Of a stretch of 64,000 nt of DNA, positions 51,571 through 60,813 are shown in pieces. Each line of letters opens with the position of its first letter. The stretch's first letter is position 1. The position numbers and the translations under genes are program-made. The stretch is from Spongiactinospora rosea (GTDB lineage: Bacteria > Actinomycetota > Actinomycetes > Streptosporangiales > Streptosporangiaceae): assembly GCF_003315795.1 (NCBI RefSeq), contig NZ_QMEY01000003.1, forward strand, positions 248,001-312,000. The letters are read 5' to 3'. Below the pieces are notes generated by a model. The model saw only the letters and a program-made list of their open reading frames with translations, searched no databases and was not told the DNA's origin.

Positions 51571-52244
51571 ACCACGGCCCGGTGCTCGATTGGCGGACCG
51601 AGGACGGCGAACGGCTCGGGGCGCTGTTGTGGGAGTTCGGGCCGGGGTGGCGGATGATCTCCTCGGCGGTGCTCGGCGGCGGCATCGGGCCGCGCGAGTG
51701 GGTGCTGAACGCGCAGGTCGTCGCCGGATACTCGCGGATGGACCCGGCCGAGCACCTGGCCGGGCTGGGCCCGGCGGCGGGCGCGGGCGTGGGGATGATG
51801 ACCGCCGCGAAGGTGGAACGGTACACCCTGGCCGCCGACGGCGGCGTCCGCGCGCTGGCCACGGTCGGGCTGCGGGTGCCGACCTGGGCCGCCGCGCCCG
51901 AGGGCGCGAAGGACCCGGAGCTCGCGCCGATCCGGAGCGACGGCGCGATCGTGCCGGGGACGATCAACATCGTCGTGGCCGTGCCCGTGCCGATGACCGA
52001 CGCGGCGCTGGTCAACGCGGTGATGACGGTGACCGAGGCCAAGACCCAGGCGCTGGCCGAGGTGGGGTTCCCCGGCACCGGCACCGCCTCGGACGCGGTG
52101 TGCGTCGCGGTGCCGATCGGCTCGGACGCGGGCGAGCCGGGCGAGCCCTTCGGCGGGCCGCGCTCGACCTGGGGGGCGCGCGTCGCGCGGGCCGTGCACG
52201 CGGCGGTACGCCGGGGCGCGGAGGAGTGGACCGGTGGGCGCTGA
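51567..52244 (+). CDS. cbiZ: Adenosylcobinamide amidohydrolase
   Basis: 225-aa CbiZ-family enzyme, which removes the aminopropanol side chain of adenosylcobinamide to give cobyric acid for cobalamin resynthesis. Recognisable stretches: WRMISSAVLGGGIGPREWVLNAQV, GVGMMTAAKV and GTASDAVCVAVP. As the last gene of the riboswitch-controlled importer operon, it shows that the organism takes up and remodels incomplete or foreign corrinoids. Confidence 0.9.
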   Translation: MNHGPVLDWRTEDGERLGALLWEFGPGWRMISSAVLGGGIGPREWVLNAQVVAGYSRMDPAEHLAGLGPAAGAGVGMMTAAKVERYTLAADGGVRALATVGLRVPTWAAAPEGAKDPELAPIRSDGAIVPGTINIVVAVPVPMTDAALVNAVMTVTEAKTQALAEVGFPGTGTASDAVCVAVPIGSDAGEPGEPFGGPRSTWGARVARAVHAAVRRGAEEWTGGR

Positions 52245-52405
52245 AAGGGGTTCCGCGGCCTGGCGGCGGGGCCGGACACATATGTGACCCGATTTGATAA
52301 CGCCTTTTGGCGATATTTGGCTTACTGCCGGTCCTTGTATTGACTTATCCGGGCCGGTTGGGAACCTTGTCGTATCCCGTCGACTGCTCCTGTGGGGGAG
52401 GCGTG

Positions 52406-54052
52406 ATGCGGCGCCCTGGTCCGCTGATCCGGCTCGCGCTCGGCGCGTTCGCCGGTGTGGCCGGTGTGACGTCCGTGGCCGTGCCCGCGCTCGCGCACGA
52501 GCACCCGAGCGGCATCACCGACCTCGTCACCCCCGCCGTGGTACGCGTCGAGGCGGTCGCGCACGTGGAGGTCACCCTGCTCGATCACGTGGGCGAGCTG
52601 CAGCACGTGGAGCGGTCCTACGAGGTGCCGATCGGCAGCGGGACCGGCGTGGTGGTCAACCCCGAGGGCGCGGTCGTGACGCTGACCAGGGTGGTCAAGT
52701 CCGAGGACGACGCCGCGGTTTATGCGGCGAACAAGGTCTTCGCTGATCACCACAAAGTGGACATCAAGCAAGATTTTCAGCGGCATCGGCTGGACGATTC
52801 GATCTTGAATCGGCACCTTCAGCAGTGCTACCCGCCGAAGACGGAGTCCGCGACCTGCCTCACCAAGGTAACCCCGCAAATCAAGATATTTCCGAACATT
52901 GCGCCCGCCGACAAGGAAGGGATCAACGCCGAGATCGGGCACACCGGTGACGATCCCGACAGCCCCGCCGTGCTCCTCCCCGTGGGCCGCGCCGACGGCG
53001 GCGCCGGACTCCCGACCGCCCCGCTCGCCGCCCGCGTGCCGGACAAGCCCGGCTCGCCGGTCTCGCTGGCCGGGTTCACCGGCAGGCCCGCCGCCGACCG
53101 CCCGCACCTGATCGACATCGCGCACCTCGACGCCGGTGGCGCGGGGAAGGGCGGCAGGCCGTTCAAGGATCCGGAGGGCAAGGTCGACGAACCGCGCAAG
53201 ATCGGCGAACTCGCCGGTAAGGGACTGGCCGGGGCGCCGGTGATCGGCGACAAGGACGGGGCCGTCGTGGGGCTGCTCGCGGGCGGCGCCGGGGACGGCC
53301 GGATGATCGGCGTCAGGGAGGTCACCAAGGCGCTGGCCGAGGCCAAGGTCGAACCCAGGCGCGGGCCGCTGGACGCGGCCTTCGAGGTGGCGCTGACCCG
53401 GTTCCACACCAAGTACTTCGGTGACGCCGTACCGGCCCTGCGCCGCGTCCTCGACCTGTACCCGGGGCACGTGGTGGCCGCCAAGCACCTGAAGACCGCG
53501 CAGGACAAGCGCGGCGGGCCCGACGACGCCGGAGCCCTCGCCGCGCCCGCGCAGGCCGGTGGCGACGTCCCGCTGTGGCCGTTCATCGCCGGGGCGGGCG
53601 TGCTGGTGGCCGCCGTCATCGGCGGCACGCTGCTGATCCTGCGCAGGCGGGCGCGGCGCGACACCGCCGCCACGGCACCGATGACACCGAACGACCGGCG
53701 GGTCGCCCCCGCCGTACCGTCCGCGCCGCCGTCCCCATCACCGTCCTCATCACTGGCCCCGCCACCGGCCCCATCGCCCGCGGGGGAGCAGGACCCCGCG
53801 CGGGGCGAGCCGTCGCCGGCCGACGTGACGCGCATCGTCACGCGCTCGCCCATGCCGCCCGGCCTGCCCGCCGCGCCGGAGGGCGCGCAGGGACCGCCGC
53901 TGCTCACCGCCCGGCAGCCCGCCACCGCGCCTGCCGGGGTGCCCGCCGGCGTGCCGGGCAGAGCGGGGCAGCGGTTCTGCACCGCCTGCGGGATGGGCCT
54001 CGGGCCCGCCCACCGATTCTGTGGCTACTGCGGCCACCCGGCCGAGACGTGA
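52406..54052 (+). CDS. Exported HtrA-like pseudoprotease with membrane anchor and zinc ribbon
   Basis: 548 aa. Signal-like N-terminus; a trypsin-fold domain whose catalytic residues appear lost: IGSGTGVVVNPEGAVVTLTRVV where HtrA proteins have TNAHVV (His to Arg), and GKGLAGAPVIGDKDGAVVG where GNSGGP is expected (Ser to Ala). Two Cys (QQCYPPK, ATCLTK) occur in an insert. A transmembrane helix (WPFIAGAGVLVAAVIGGTLLIL) leads to a Pro/Ser-rich cytoplasmic tail and a terminal zinc ribbon (FCTACGMGLGPAHRFCGYCG). ATG 52406 follows GGGGAGG. It overlaps the kinase gene by 1 bp (TGATG). A sensor or scaffold for the kinase is inferred. Confidence 0.82.
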   Translation: MRRPGPLIRLALGAFAGVAGVTSVAVPALAHEHPSGITDLVTPAVVRVEAVAHVEVTLLDHVGELQHVERSYEVPIGSGTGVVVNPEGAVVTLTRVVKSEDDAAVYAANKVFADHHKVDIKQDFQRHRLDDSILNRHLQQCYPPKTESATCLTKVTPQIKIFPNIAPADKEGINAEIGHTGDDPDSPAVLLPVGRADGGAGLPTAPLAARVPDKPGSPVSLAGFTGRPAADRPHLIDIAHLDAGGAGKGGRPFKDPEGKVDEPRKIGELAGKGLAGAPVIGDKDGAVVGLLAGGAGDGRMIGVREVTKALAEAKVEPRRGPLDAAFEVALTRFHTKYFGDAVPALRRVLDLYPGHVVAAKHLKTAQDKRGGPDDAGALAAPAQAGGDVPLWPFIAGAGVLVAAVIGGTLLILRRRARRDTAATAPMTPNDRRVAPAVPSAPPSPSPSSSLAPPPAPSPAGEQDPARGEPSPADVTRIVTRSPMPPGLPAAPEGAQGPPLLTARQPATAPAGVPAGVPGRAGQRFCTACGMGLGPAHRFCGYCGHPAET

Positions 54053-55614
54053 TGCCGGTGAACGAGCGCTCACTGATCGGCCAGGAGGTGGCCGGCTACC
54101 AGGTGGAGGAGATCGTCGGCCGGGGCGGCATGGCCGTGGTCTACCTCGCCATCGACACCCGGCTCGACCGCCGGGTGGCGCTGAAGATCCTGCATCCGGC
54201 GCTCAGCGCCGACGACCGCTTCCGCCAGCGCTTCGTGCTGGAGTCGCGCATGGTCGCCGGGATCGACCACCCCAACATCATCCCGATCTACGAGGCCAGC
54301 GCCGACGGCGAACTGCTCTACATCGCCATGCGCTACGTGGCCGGGATGGACATGCGCCGCCTCTTCCTGGACCGGGGGCCGCTGGAGATCAGCCAGGTCA
54401 ACCAGATCTTCGCCCAGGTCGCCGCCGCCCTGGACACCGCGCACGCGCACGACCTGATCCACCGCGACGTCAAGCCCGCCAACATCCTCATCGCCGGGGG
54501 CGCGACCGGCGAGCACGTCTACCTCACCGACTTCGGCATCACCAAGCACCAGACCTCGATCTCCGGGCTGACCAAGACCGACCAGTTCATCGGCACCCCG
54601 CGCTACATGGCCCCCGAGCAGATCAACAAGGACCGCGTGGACGGGCGGTGCGACCAGTACGCCCTGGCGTGCGTGGTCTACGAGGCGCTGGCCGGGCGGC
54701 TGCCGTTCCAGCGGGACAACGACATCGCGCTGCTGTGGGCGCACCTGGCCGAGACGCCCGCGCCGCTGAGCGGCCTGCGCCCGGAACTCCCGCTCGGCGT
54801 GGACGGGGTGATGGCGCGGGCGCTGGCCAAGTCACCCGACCAGCGGTATCCGAGCTGCGCCGACTTCGTCGCCGAACTGCGGGACGCGATCGACGGCAGG
54901 GCCGTGCCCGTGGTGGCCGGGCCCACGGCGCCCGCGCCCGCCCCGGCGGACCCGGCGCCCGCCACGCAGCCGTCGCCGGTCCCAGCGGGCGGGCGGCGCG
55001 GCAACAGGGGCATCATCGTCGCCGCGGCGGCGGCCGTGGCGCTGATCGTGGCGGTCGCGGCGGTGCTGGCCGTACTGCTGCGCGGCGGCGAATCCGAGTG
55101 GACCCGGTACGCGGGCTCGGCCGCCGCGCCGCTGCGGTTCGACCATCCCGGCGACTGGGTCGCGCGGACCCACACGGACGTGTTCACGGTCGCCTCGCCG
55201 CACGGGGCCGCCTTCGAACGGCTCTTCGTCACCCCGGTCAGCGCCGACTGGAGCGAGGCCAACCGGCTGCTGCGCGATGACCCGGAGACGGCCACCGGCC
55301 TGTTCGTGCAGGTCCTGGACACCCTCGACCCCAACGCGGGCGTACAGGACCTCCAGGAGACCCTGCGCTCCTCGCTGCCCGGCACGGTCAGCATAACCTC
55401 GGGCATCGTTCAGGTGCCGGTGGGCGGCAGGCCCGCCGTGCGGATCGAGGGGACGCTCGCCGACCCGCAGGGCGGCGGGAACCTGGACCTCATCGGCTAC
55501 GCGGTGGACCGGCCGGGCGCGGCGGCGCTGCTGGTGTACTTCTGCGCGCCCGGCACCTGCCGGGACGATGTCGCGCAGCGGATCGCCGGGAGCGTGGAAC
55601 TGCGCCCCTCGTGA
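54052..55614 (+). CDS. Receptor-type Ser/Thr protein kinase
   Basis: 520 aa. Kinase domain (about 15-280): GRGGMAVVY, VALKIL, catalytic loop IHRDVKPANILI, DFGITK and GTPRYMAPEQ are intact, so it should be active. Then a Pro/Ala-rich juxtamembrane stretch, a membrane helix (IIVAAAAAVALIVAVAAVLAVLL) and a C-terminal extracytoplasmic domain of about 160 residues (LRFDHPGDWVARTHTDVFTVASP; FCAPGTCRDD with a likely disulfide). It is PknB-class in layout without PASTA repeats. Directly coupled to the pseudoprotease gene. Confidence 0.93.
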   Translation: MPVNERSLIGQEVAGYQVEEIVGRGGMAVVYLAIDTRLDRRVALKILHPALSADDRFRQRFVLESRMVAGIDHPNIIPIYEASADGELLYIAMRYVAGMDMRRLFLDRGPLEISQVNQIFAQVAAALDTAHAHDLIHRDVKPANILIAGGATGEHVYLTDFGITKHQTSISGLTKTDQFIGTPRYMAPEQINKDRVDGRCDQYALACVVYEALAGRLPFQRDNDIALLWAHLAETPAPLSGLRPELPLGVDGVMARALAKSPDQRYPSCADFVAELRDAIDGRAVPVVAGPTAPAPAPADPAPATQPSPVPAGGRRGNRGIIVAAAAAVALIVAVAAVLAVLLRGGESEWTRYAGSAAAPLRFDHPGDWVARTHTDVFTVASPHGAAFERLFVTPVSADWSEANRLLRDDPETATGLFVQVLDTLDPNAGVQDLQETLRSSLPGTVSITSGIVQVPVGGRPAVRIEGTLADPQGGGNLDLIGYAVDRPGAAALLVYFCAPGTCRDDVAQRIAGSVELRPS

Positions 55615-55726
55615 GCGGCGGCCACTTGGGACTCACTTGGAATCGAGTTGCTTGGGCGTTTTGTCCGGTATGCAGGAACGGTTCCGCACTCTAGGCTCCG
55701 GGCTGACGCTACTCGGAGGTACTGCC

Positions 55727-56398
55727 ATGGAGTCCAGGGACGCGATCCGCGTCGTGATCGCCGACGATCAGGCGATGGTCCGCGCGGGCCTGCGCATGGT
55801 CCTCGAATCCGAGGCGGACATGCGCGTGGTGGGCGAGGCCGGCGACGGGGTGGACGCGGTCGCCGTGGCCCGGCGTACCACCCCGGACATCGTCCTGATG
55901 GACATCCAGATGCCCCGCATGGACGGCCTGGCCGCCACCACCGAGCTGCTGTCCCGGCCGAGCCCGCCCAAGGTGATCGTGCTGACCACCTTCGACAGCG
56001 ACGACAACCTGTACGCCGCGCTGCGCGCGGGCGTCAGCGGCTTCCTGCTCAAGGTCTCACCCCCCGAACAGCTCGTGGACGGCGTACGCGTGGTCGCGGC
56101 CGGGGAGGCGCTGCTCGACCCGGCCGTCACCACGCGGGTGATCGCGTCCTTCGCGGGGCGGCACGACCCCGTACCGCCGCCCCGCCTCGGCCTGCTCACC
56201 CCCCGCGAGCTGGAGGTGCTCGGCCTGCTCGCCCGGGGGCACAGCAACGCCGAGATCGCCCGCGCGCTGTTCGTCGGTGAGGCCACCGTCAAGACCCATG
56301 TGGCGCGGGTGCTGATGAAGCTCCACCTGCGCGACCGCGCCCAGGCCGTGGTGTTCGCCTACGAGGCGGGCGTGGTACGTCCGGGCGCCTCCGGATAG
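55727..56398 (+). CDS. NarL/FixJ-family response regulator (orphan)
   Basis: 223 aa. Receiver domain VVIADDQAMVRAGLRMVLES with phospho-acceptor Asp in IVLMDIQMPRMDG, Thr in VLTTFDSDDN and Lys in GFLLKVSPPEQL; LuxR-type HTH LTPRELEVLGLLARGHSNAEIARALFVGEATVKTHV (in part). CGGAGGT precedes the ATG at 55727. No histidine kinase is adjacent; the upstream Ser/Thr kinase could conceivably modify it. Its last 40 bp overlap the convergent membrane-protein gene. Confidence 0.92.
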   Translation: MESRDAIRVVIADDQAMVRAGLRMVLESEADMRVVGEAGDGVDAVAVARRTTPDIVLMDIQMPRMDGLAATTELLSRPSPPKVIVLTTFDSDDNLYAALRAGVSGFLLKVSPPEQLVDGVRVVAAGEALLDPAVTTRVIASFAGRHDPVPPPRLGLLTPRELEVLGLLARGHSNAEIARALFVGEATVKTHVARVLMKLHLRDRAQAVVFAYEAGVVRPGASG

Positions 56399-57057
56399 AA
56401 CGCCGCCCAGTCCGCCGGGCCCATCCGCAGGATGCGCACGCCGACCGAGCCGAGCGCCACCGCGGGCATCGCCCAGAACGGGATGGTCGCCGGTCCGTAC
56501 GGCACCAGCATCGACCCCAGCACGCCCGCGGCGACCAGCGCGGGCACCCACCAGTGCGCCTGCCCGGCCCGCCAGACCGCCACCGTCAGCAGGGGCAGCC
56601 CCACGATCCCCAGGTACAGCCACGGGATGGTGAACCCGAACACCACCCCCGGCAGGTCCAGCACCTCCCCGGCCAGCCGCTCGGCCTCCTCCGCCGGGTA
56701 GCGTTCGCCGAACCACCAGGACACCGGGTCGGTGAGCAGCAGCGCCGACATGCTGCCGTAGCCGACGACGGTCATCGCCCCCGCGATGTGGCCGAGCGCC
56801 ACCGCCCGCCGCCGTACCAGGTGGAGCAGCCCGAAGGCGGCGAACGCGGTGAGCAGCCAGCTCCAGTGGTAGAGCACCGACTGCACCTGCGCCAGGACCG
56901 GATCGTCGCCGAAGCTGACGGCCTCGCGGTCGTCCCCCCACGTCCCCGGGTCCACGACGACGGCGGCGGTCTGCAGCAGCGGGGCCACGATCAGCAGTGA
57001 TCCGGCGGCCACCCGCCTGAAGGTCGAGTCGAGCACGAGAGCCCCCTGGGCGGTCAT
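56359..57057 (-). CDS. Polytopic membrane protein, unknown
   Basis: 232 aa with roughly six membrane helices (RVAAGSLLIVAPLLQTAAVVV, YHWSWLLTAFAAFGLLHLV, HIAGAMTVVGYGSMSALLL, PWLYLGIVGLPLLTVAVW, WWVPALVAAGVLGSMLVP, IPFWAMPAVALGSVGVRIL). No family recognised. ATG 57057 is preferred over upstream extensions. Converges on the response regulator gene with a 40-bp overlap. Confidence 0.75.
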   Translation of the reverse strand: MTAQGALVLDSTFRRVAAGSLLIVAPLLQTAAVVVDPGTWGDDREAVSFGDDPVLAQVQSVLYHWSWLLTAFAAFGLLHLVRRRAVALGHIAGAMTVVGYGSMSALLLTDPVSWWFGERYPAEEAERLAGEVLDLPGVVFGFTIPWLYLGIVGLPLLTVAVWRAGQAHWWVPALVAAGVLGSMLVPYGPATIPFWAMPAVALGSVGVRILRMGPADWAAFYPEAPGRTTPAS

Positions 57058-57248
57058 GGGACGGCGGGGGCCGTGCCCGTCCGCCGTACTGTCGGCCGGA
57101 ACGCTATCCGCGCGCCCCGGCGCGGGTCGTCCGCCCGGCGGGGGACGGCGGGTCCGCCACGCGGCGGAAAACGGGTGACCTCGTCCGTGCCGGGCCGCGC
57201 CTCGCCGTAAGCTCGGTTGCGTCATCGATCGCGCGAGGGGAGCGGCTG

Positions 57249-57920
57249 TTGAGCGCGAAAGTGATCGTGGTCACCGGGGCGGGCGGCCCGGCCGGGCAGG
57301 CCGTCGTCCGGCGGCTGGCCGCCGAGGGGGACACGGTGCTGGCGGTGGACGCCCACCACCACCCCGACGTCGAGGGCGTGGAGCGCCACACCGTCGATCT
57401 GCTCCAGCCGCACGCCGTGGGCGACCTGGCCCGCGACGTCGCCGCCCGGTACGGCAGGGCGGACGGCGTCGTCCACCTGGTGGGCGGGTGGCGCGGGGCC
57501 AAGTCCTTCGCCGAGACCTCGCTGGCCGACTGGGAGCTGCTGCACGGTCTGCTGATCCGCACGCTCCAGCACGTCTCGCTGGCGTTCGACCCGCTGCTGC
57601 GCGAGAGCGGCGACGGCAGGTTCGTGATCGTCTCGGCCGAGGCCGCCCGCTCGCCCACCCAGGGGAGCGCCGCCTACGCGGCGGCCAAGGCCGCCGCCGA
57701 GGCATGGACCCTCGCGATGGCCGACGGCTTCGCGGGCACCCGCGCCGCCGCCACGATCCTGGTGGTCAACGCGCTGGTCCACGACGCCATGCGGGCGGAG
57801 AACCCCGGCGCGACCTTCCCCGGCCACACCGACGTGAACGACCTGGCGGAGATCGTCGCCGGGCTCTGGGAGGCCCCCGCGGTCGAGATCAACGGCCGCC
57901 GCCTGGACCTTTCCAAATGA
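57249..57920 (+). CDS. Short-chain dehydrogenase/reductase
   Basis: 223 aa, classical SDR: TGAGGPAGQAVVRRLAAEG (glycine motif), VHLVGGWRGAKSF, SAEAARSPTQGSAAYAAAKAAAEAWT with the Tyr-x-x-x-Lys catalytic pair YAAAK. Translation starts at TTG 57249 after GGGGAGCGG. It is 7 bp upstream of the threonine aldolase-like gene, so the two form an operon. Substrate unknown. Confidence 0.88.
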   Translation: MSAKVIVVTGAGGPAGQAVVRRLAAEGDTVLAVDAHHHPDVEGVERHTVDLLQPHAVGDLARDVAARYGRADGVVHLVGGWRGAKSFAETSLADWELLHGLLIRTLQHVSLAFDPLLRESGDGRFVIVSAEAARSPTQGSAAYAAAKAAAEAWTLAMADGFAGTRAAATILVVNALVHDAMRAENPGATFPGHTDVNDLAEIVAGLWEAPAVEINGRRLDLSK

Positions 57921-57927
57921 CCGCCGC

Positions 57928-58998
57928 ATGACCGTCGTACGACGCAGGCACGATCCCGCGGCGCGCGGGTTCGCCAGTGACAACCAGGCGGGGGTCCACC
58001 CGGAGGTGCTGCGGGCCCTCGCGCTGGCCAACGAGGGCCACCAGAGCGCCTACGGCGACGACGTCTACACCGACGCCATGGAAGAGGTCTTCCGGGCCGT
58101 GTTCGGGCCGCAGGCGCGCGTCTGGCCGGTGTTCAACGGCACCGGGGCCAACGTGGTCGCGCTGCGCGCGATGTGCGCCCCCTGGGAGGCCGTCGTCTGC
58201 GCGGAGAGCGCCCACGTCCACACCGACGAGGGCGGGGCCCCCGAGGTGACCGGCGGCCTCAAGCTGCTCACCGTGGCGGCCCCGGACGGCAAGCTCACCC
58301 CTGACCTCATCGACCGCCGCGCCCACGGGTTCGGCGACCCGCACCGGGCGCAGCCGAAGGTCGTCACCATCTCCAACGCCACCGAGCTGGGCACCGTCTA
58401 CACCCCTCGGGAGACCGCGGCCGTCTGCGCGCACGCCCACCGGCTCGGCCTGCGGGTCCACCTGGACGGCGCGCGGCTGGCCAACGCCGCCGCCGCGCTG
58501 GACGTCCCGCTGCGCGCGCTGACCACCGACGCGGGCGTGGACGCGCTGTCCTTCGGCGGCACCAAGTCCGGCCTGATGTACGGCGAGGCCGTGGTCGTGC
58601 TGAACCCCGGCGCGGCCGGCGGGCTTGAGTACGTCCGCAAGACCGCGATGCAGCTCGGGTCCAAGCTGCGGTTCCTGTCCGTCCAGTTCGAGGCGCTGCT
58701 CGGCGGCGACCTGTGGCTGCGCAACGCCCGGCGGGCCAACGCGATGGCGGCGCGGCTGGCGCGGGCGGTACGCGAGATCCCGGGGGTGCGGGTCCGCTCG
58801 CCGGTGCAGGCCAACGCCGTGTTCGCGGTGCTGCCCGCCGCCGTCGCCGACCGGCTGCGCGACCGCTTCGCCTTCTACACCTGGGACGAGAGCACCGGCG
58901 AGGTCCGCTGGATGTGCTCCTTCGACACCACGGAGGCCGACGTGGACGCCTTCGCCGCGGCCGTCGCCGAGGAAATGGCCGCCGGACGGCGGCCTTAG
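57928..58998 (+). CDS. Low-specificity L-threonine aldolase-family PLP enzyme
   Basis: 356 aa, beta-eliminating lyase/threonine aldolase family. Key segments: FASDNQAGVHPEVLRAL, NGTGANVVAL, HVHTDEGGAPEV, RVHLDGARLANAAAAL (PLP Asp) and SFGGTKSGLMYGEAVV carrying the Schiff-base Lys. Cleaves beta-hydroxy amino acids to glycine and an aldehyde. Operon with the upstream SDR, which could reduce the aldehyde; this coupling is inferred. Stop is 1 bp from the stop of the convergent oxidoreductase. Confidence 0.9.
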   Translation: MTVVRRRHDPAARGFASDNQAGVHPEVLRALALANEGHQSAYGDDVYTDAMEEVFRAVFGPQARVWPVFNGTGANVVALRAMCAPWEAVVCAESAHVHTDEGGAPEVTGGLKLLTVAAPDGKLTPDLIDRRAHGFGDPHRAQPKVVTISNATELGTVYTPRETAAVCAHAHRLGLRVHLDGARLANAAAALDVPLRALTTDAGVDALSFGGTKSGLMYGEAVVVLNPGAAGGLEYVRKTAMQLGSKLRFLSVQFEALLGGDLWLRNARRANAMAARLARAVREIPGVRVRSPVQANAVFAVLPAAVADRLRDRFAFYTWDESTGEVRWMCSFDTTEADVDAFAAAVAEEMAAGRRP

Positions 58999-58999
58999 A

Positions 59000-60418
59000 T
59001 CAGGTCTCGCGCAGCGCCAGGCGGGCCGCCTCCCGGCCGCCCATGCCGTGCGCCCCCGCGCCCGGCGGGGTGCTCGACGAGCACAGGTAGACGCCGCGCA
59101 GCGGGGTGCGCCACGGGTGCGGCGACAGCACCGGCCGCGCGGCGAACTGCCACAGGCCGGCCAGCCCGCCGCCGATGTCGCCGCCCACCAGGTTGGGGTT
59201 GTGCCGCTCCAGCTCGGCGGGGCCGCGCGCGCTGCGCGCGAGGATCAGGTCGCGAAAGCCCGGCGCGTACCGCTCGATCTGCGCCTCGATCGCCTCGGTC
59301 ATGTTCACGCCGGAGCCGTTCGGCACATGGCAGTAGCCCCACAGGGTGTGCCCGCCGGCCGGGGCGCGCGTGGGATCGGCCGCGCCCGGCTGCACCACCA
59401 GCACGTACGGCCGGCGCGGGTGCCGCCCCGCGGCCACCTCCGCCTCGCTGTGCGCGATCTCCGCGAGCGTCCCGCCGAGGTGGACCGTGCCCGCCCCCGC
59501 CACCGCCGGATCGCGCCACGGCACCGGGCCGGACAGCGCCCAGTCCAGCTTGAACGCCCCCGGCCCGTAGCGGAACCTGGACAGCCTTTCCCGATAGCGG
59601 GCGGGCAGCCGCGGCCCGGCCATCCGCAGGAACTGGCGCGGGGTCACGTCCAGCAGGATCGTCCGGGCGGGCGGCAGCTCGGCCAGGTCGCCGACCCACT
59701 GCCCGCTCACCACCTCACCGCCCAGCTCGCGCAGCCTGGCCACCAACGCGTCGGCGAACGTCTGGGAGCCGCCCCGCGCCACCGGCCAGCCGACCAGGTG
59801 CGCCAGCGAGGCCAGCATCATGCCGTACCCGGAGGAGACCGGCGCACGCAGGTCGAGCATCGAGTGCGCGGCCATCCCGGCCAGCAGGGCCCGCGCCCGG
59901 GGCGCGCGGAACACCGTGCCGGCGAGCACCGTGGCGGGCAGCAGGGCCAGCGGGCCGAACCGGGCCAGCGCGACCGGCGCGCGCGGCACGCCGAACGGCG
60001 CCAGCAGCGTGTCCACCAGCGGCAACCCGGCCCGCGCCGCCGCGCCCACCGTCTCCAGCCAGGCGACGCCGTCGCGGCCCAGCCCGGCGGCGGTCCGCGC
60101 GGGATCGCGGTGGAGCAGCACCGCGGGCCCGTCGTCCAGCGGGTGAGCGGCCGGGACGGGCGGATGCGCGAACTCGACGTTCAGACCGAGGTCACGGAAC
60201 GCCGGGGAGGCCACCGCGATGGCCAGCACGGACGCGCACACGTCGTGGGCGTGGCCGGGCAGCGTCAGCTCCTCGGTGCGCAGCCCGCCGCCGAACCGCC
60301 GGGCGCCCTCCACCAGCAGCACCCGCCTCCCGGCGGCGGCCAGCGTCAGCGCCCCGGACAGCCCGTTGGGCCCGGACCCCACCACGACCGCGTCGAAACC
60401 GTCGGCCGCCACGCGCAC
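59000..60418 (-). CDS. FAD-dependent oxidoreductase (phytoene desaturase-like)
   Basis: 472 aa. N-terminal dinucleotide-binding motif AVVVGSGPNGLSGALTLAAAGRRVLLVEGARRFGGGLRT (in part) of the CrtI/phytoene-desaturase-like NAD(P)/FAD superfamily; C-terminal GVYLCSSSTPPGAGAHGMGG is the FAD-closing motif. No crtB or other carotenoid gene is adjacent, so it is probably one of the pyridine nucleotide-disulphide oxidoreductase-domain-2-like proteins of unknown substrate. GTG start. Confidence 0.88.
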   Translation of the reverse strand: MRVAADGFDAVVVGSGPNGLSGALTLAAAGRRVLLVEGARRFGGGLRTEELTLPGHAHDVCASVLAIAVASPAFRDLGLNVEFAHPPVPAAHPLDDGPAVLLHRDPARTAAGLGRDGVAWLETVGAAARAGLPLVDTLLAPFGVPRAPVALARFGPLALLPATVLAGTVFRAPRARALLAGMAAHSMLDLRAPVSSGYGMMLASLAHLVGWPVARGGSQTFADALVARLRELGGEVVSGQWVGDLAELPPARTILLDVTPRQFLRMAGPRLPARYRERLSRFRYGPGAFKLDWALSGPVPWRDPAVAGAGTVHLGGTLAEIAHSEAEVAAGRHPRRPYVLVVQPGAADPTRAPAGGHTLWGYCHVPNGSGVNMTEAIEAQIERYAPGFRDLILARSARGPAELERHNPNLVGGDIGGGLAGLWQFAARPVLSPHPWRTPLRGVYLCSSSTPPGAGAHGMGGREAARLALRET

Positions 60419-60448
60419 GCCCCCCTTTGTCGGCGGCCACCCGATCTT

Positions 60449-60745
60449 TCAGACCTTGTGACCGGTCTCCTTCTCATAGGCGGTGAGCTGCTGCTCAAGC
60501 GCCTTCATCAGCTCGAAGACCTGGCTCGGGGGAAGGCGGATACGGCTGACGATGCGGGTCGGGACGCTCAGGATGCGCTGCCCGGACTGCGGATCGCCGG
60601 TGAGCTGCGGCGGCCTGGTGATCACCGCGAAGTCGAGGACGAACCCATCGCGGGTGTGCCAGACCGATGCGAAGTTCGCGTACATCCCCGCTTCGACCTC
60701 GGCCGAGATGCTCACCTCAAGATGGCTCTCCGGCTCGTCGTTCAC
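60449..60745 (-). CDS. DUF3467 domain protein
   Basis: 98 aa: VSISAEVEAGMYANFASVWHTRDGFVLDFAVI (in part) and SRIRLPPSQVFELMKALEQQL match the DUF3467 family of small cytoplasmic proteins found across bacteria. Function unknown. Followed on the same strand, 30 bp later, by the oxidoreductase gene. Confidence 0.88.
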   Translation of the reverse strand: MNDEPESHLEVSISAEVEAGMYANFASVWHTRDGFVLDFAVITRPPQLTGDPQSGQRILSVPTRIVSRIRLPPSQVFELMKALEQQLTAYEKETGHKV

Positions 60746-60813
60746 TGTCTCTCCGTCCTTCGCGGCGGTGGGGGTGGGAGGGGGAGGACGCCTCCGGCCT
60801 GGGGCCGGACGCG

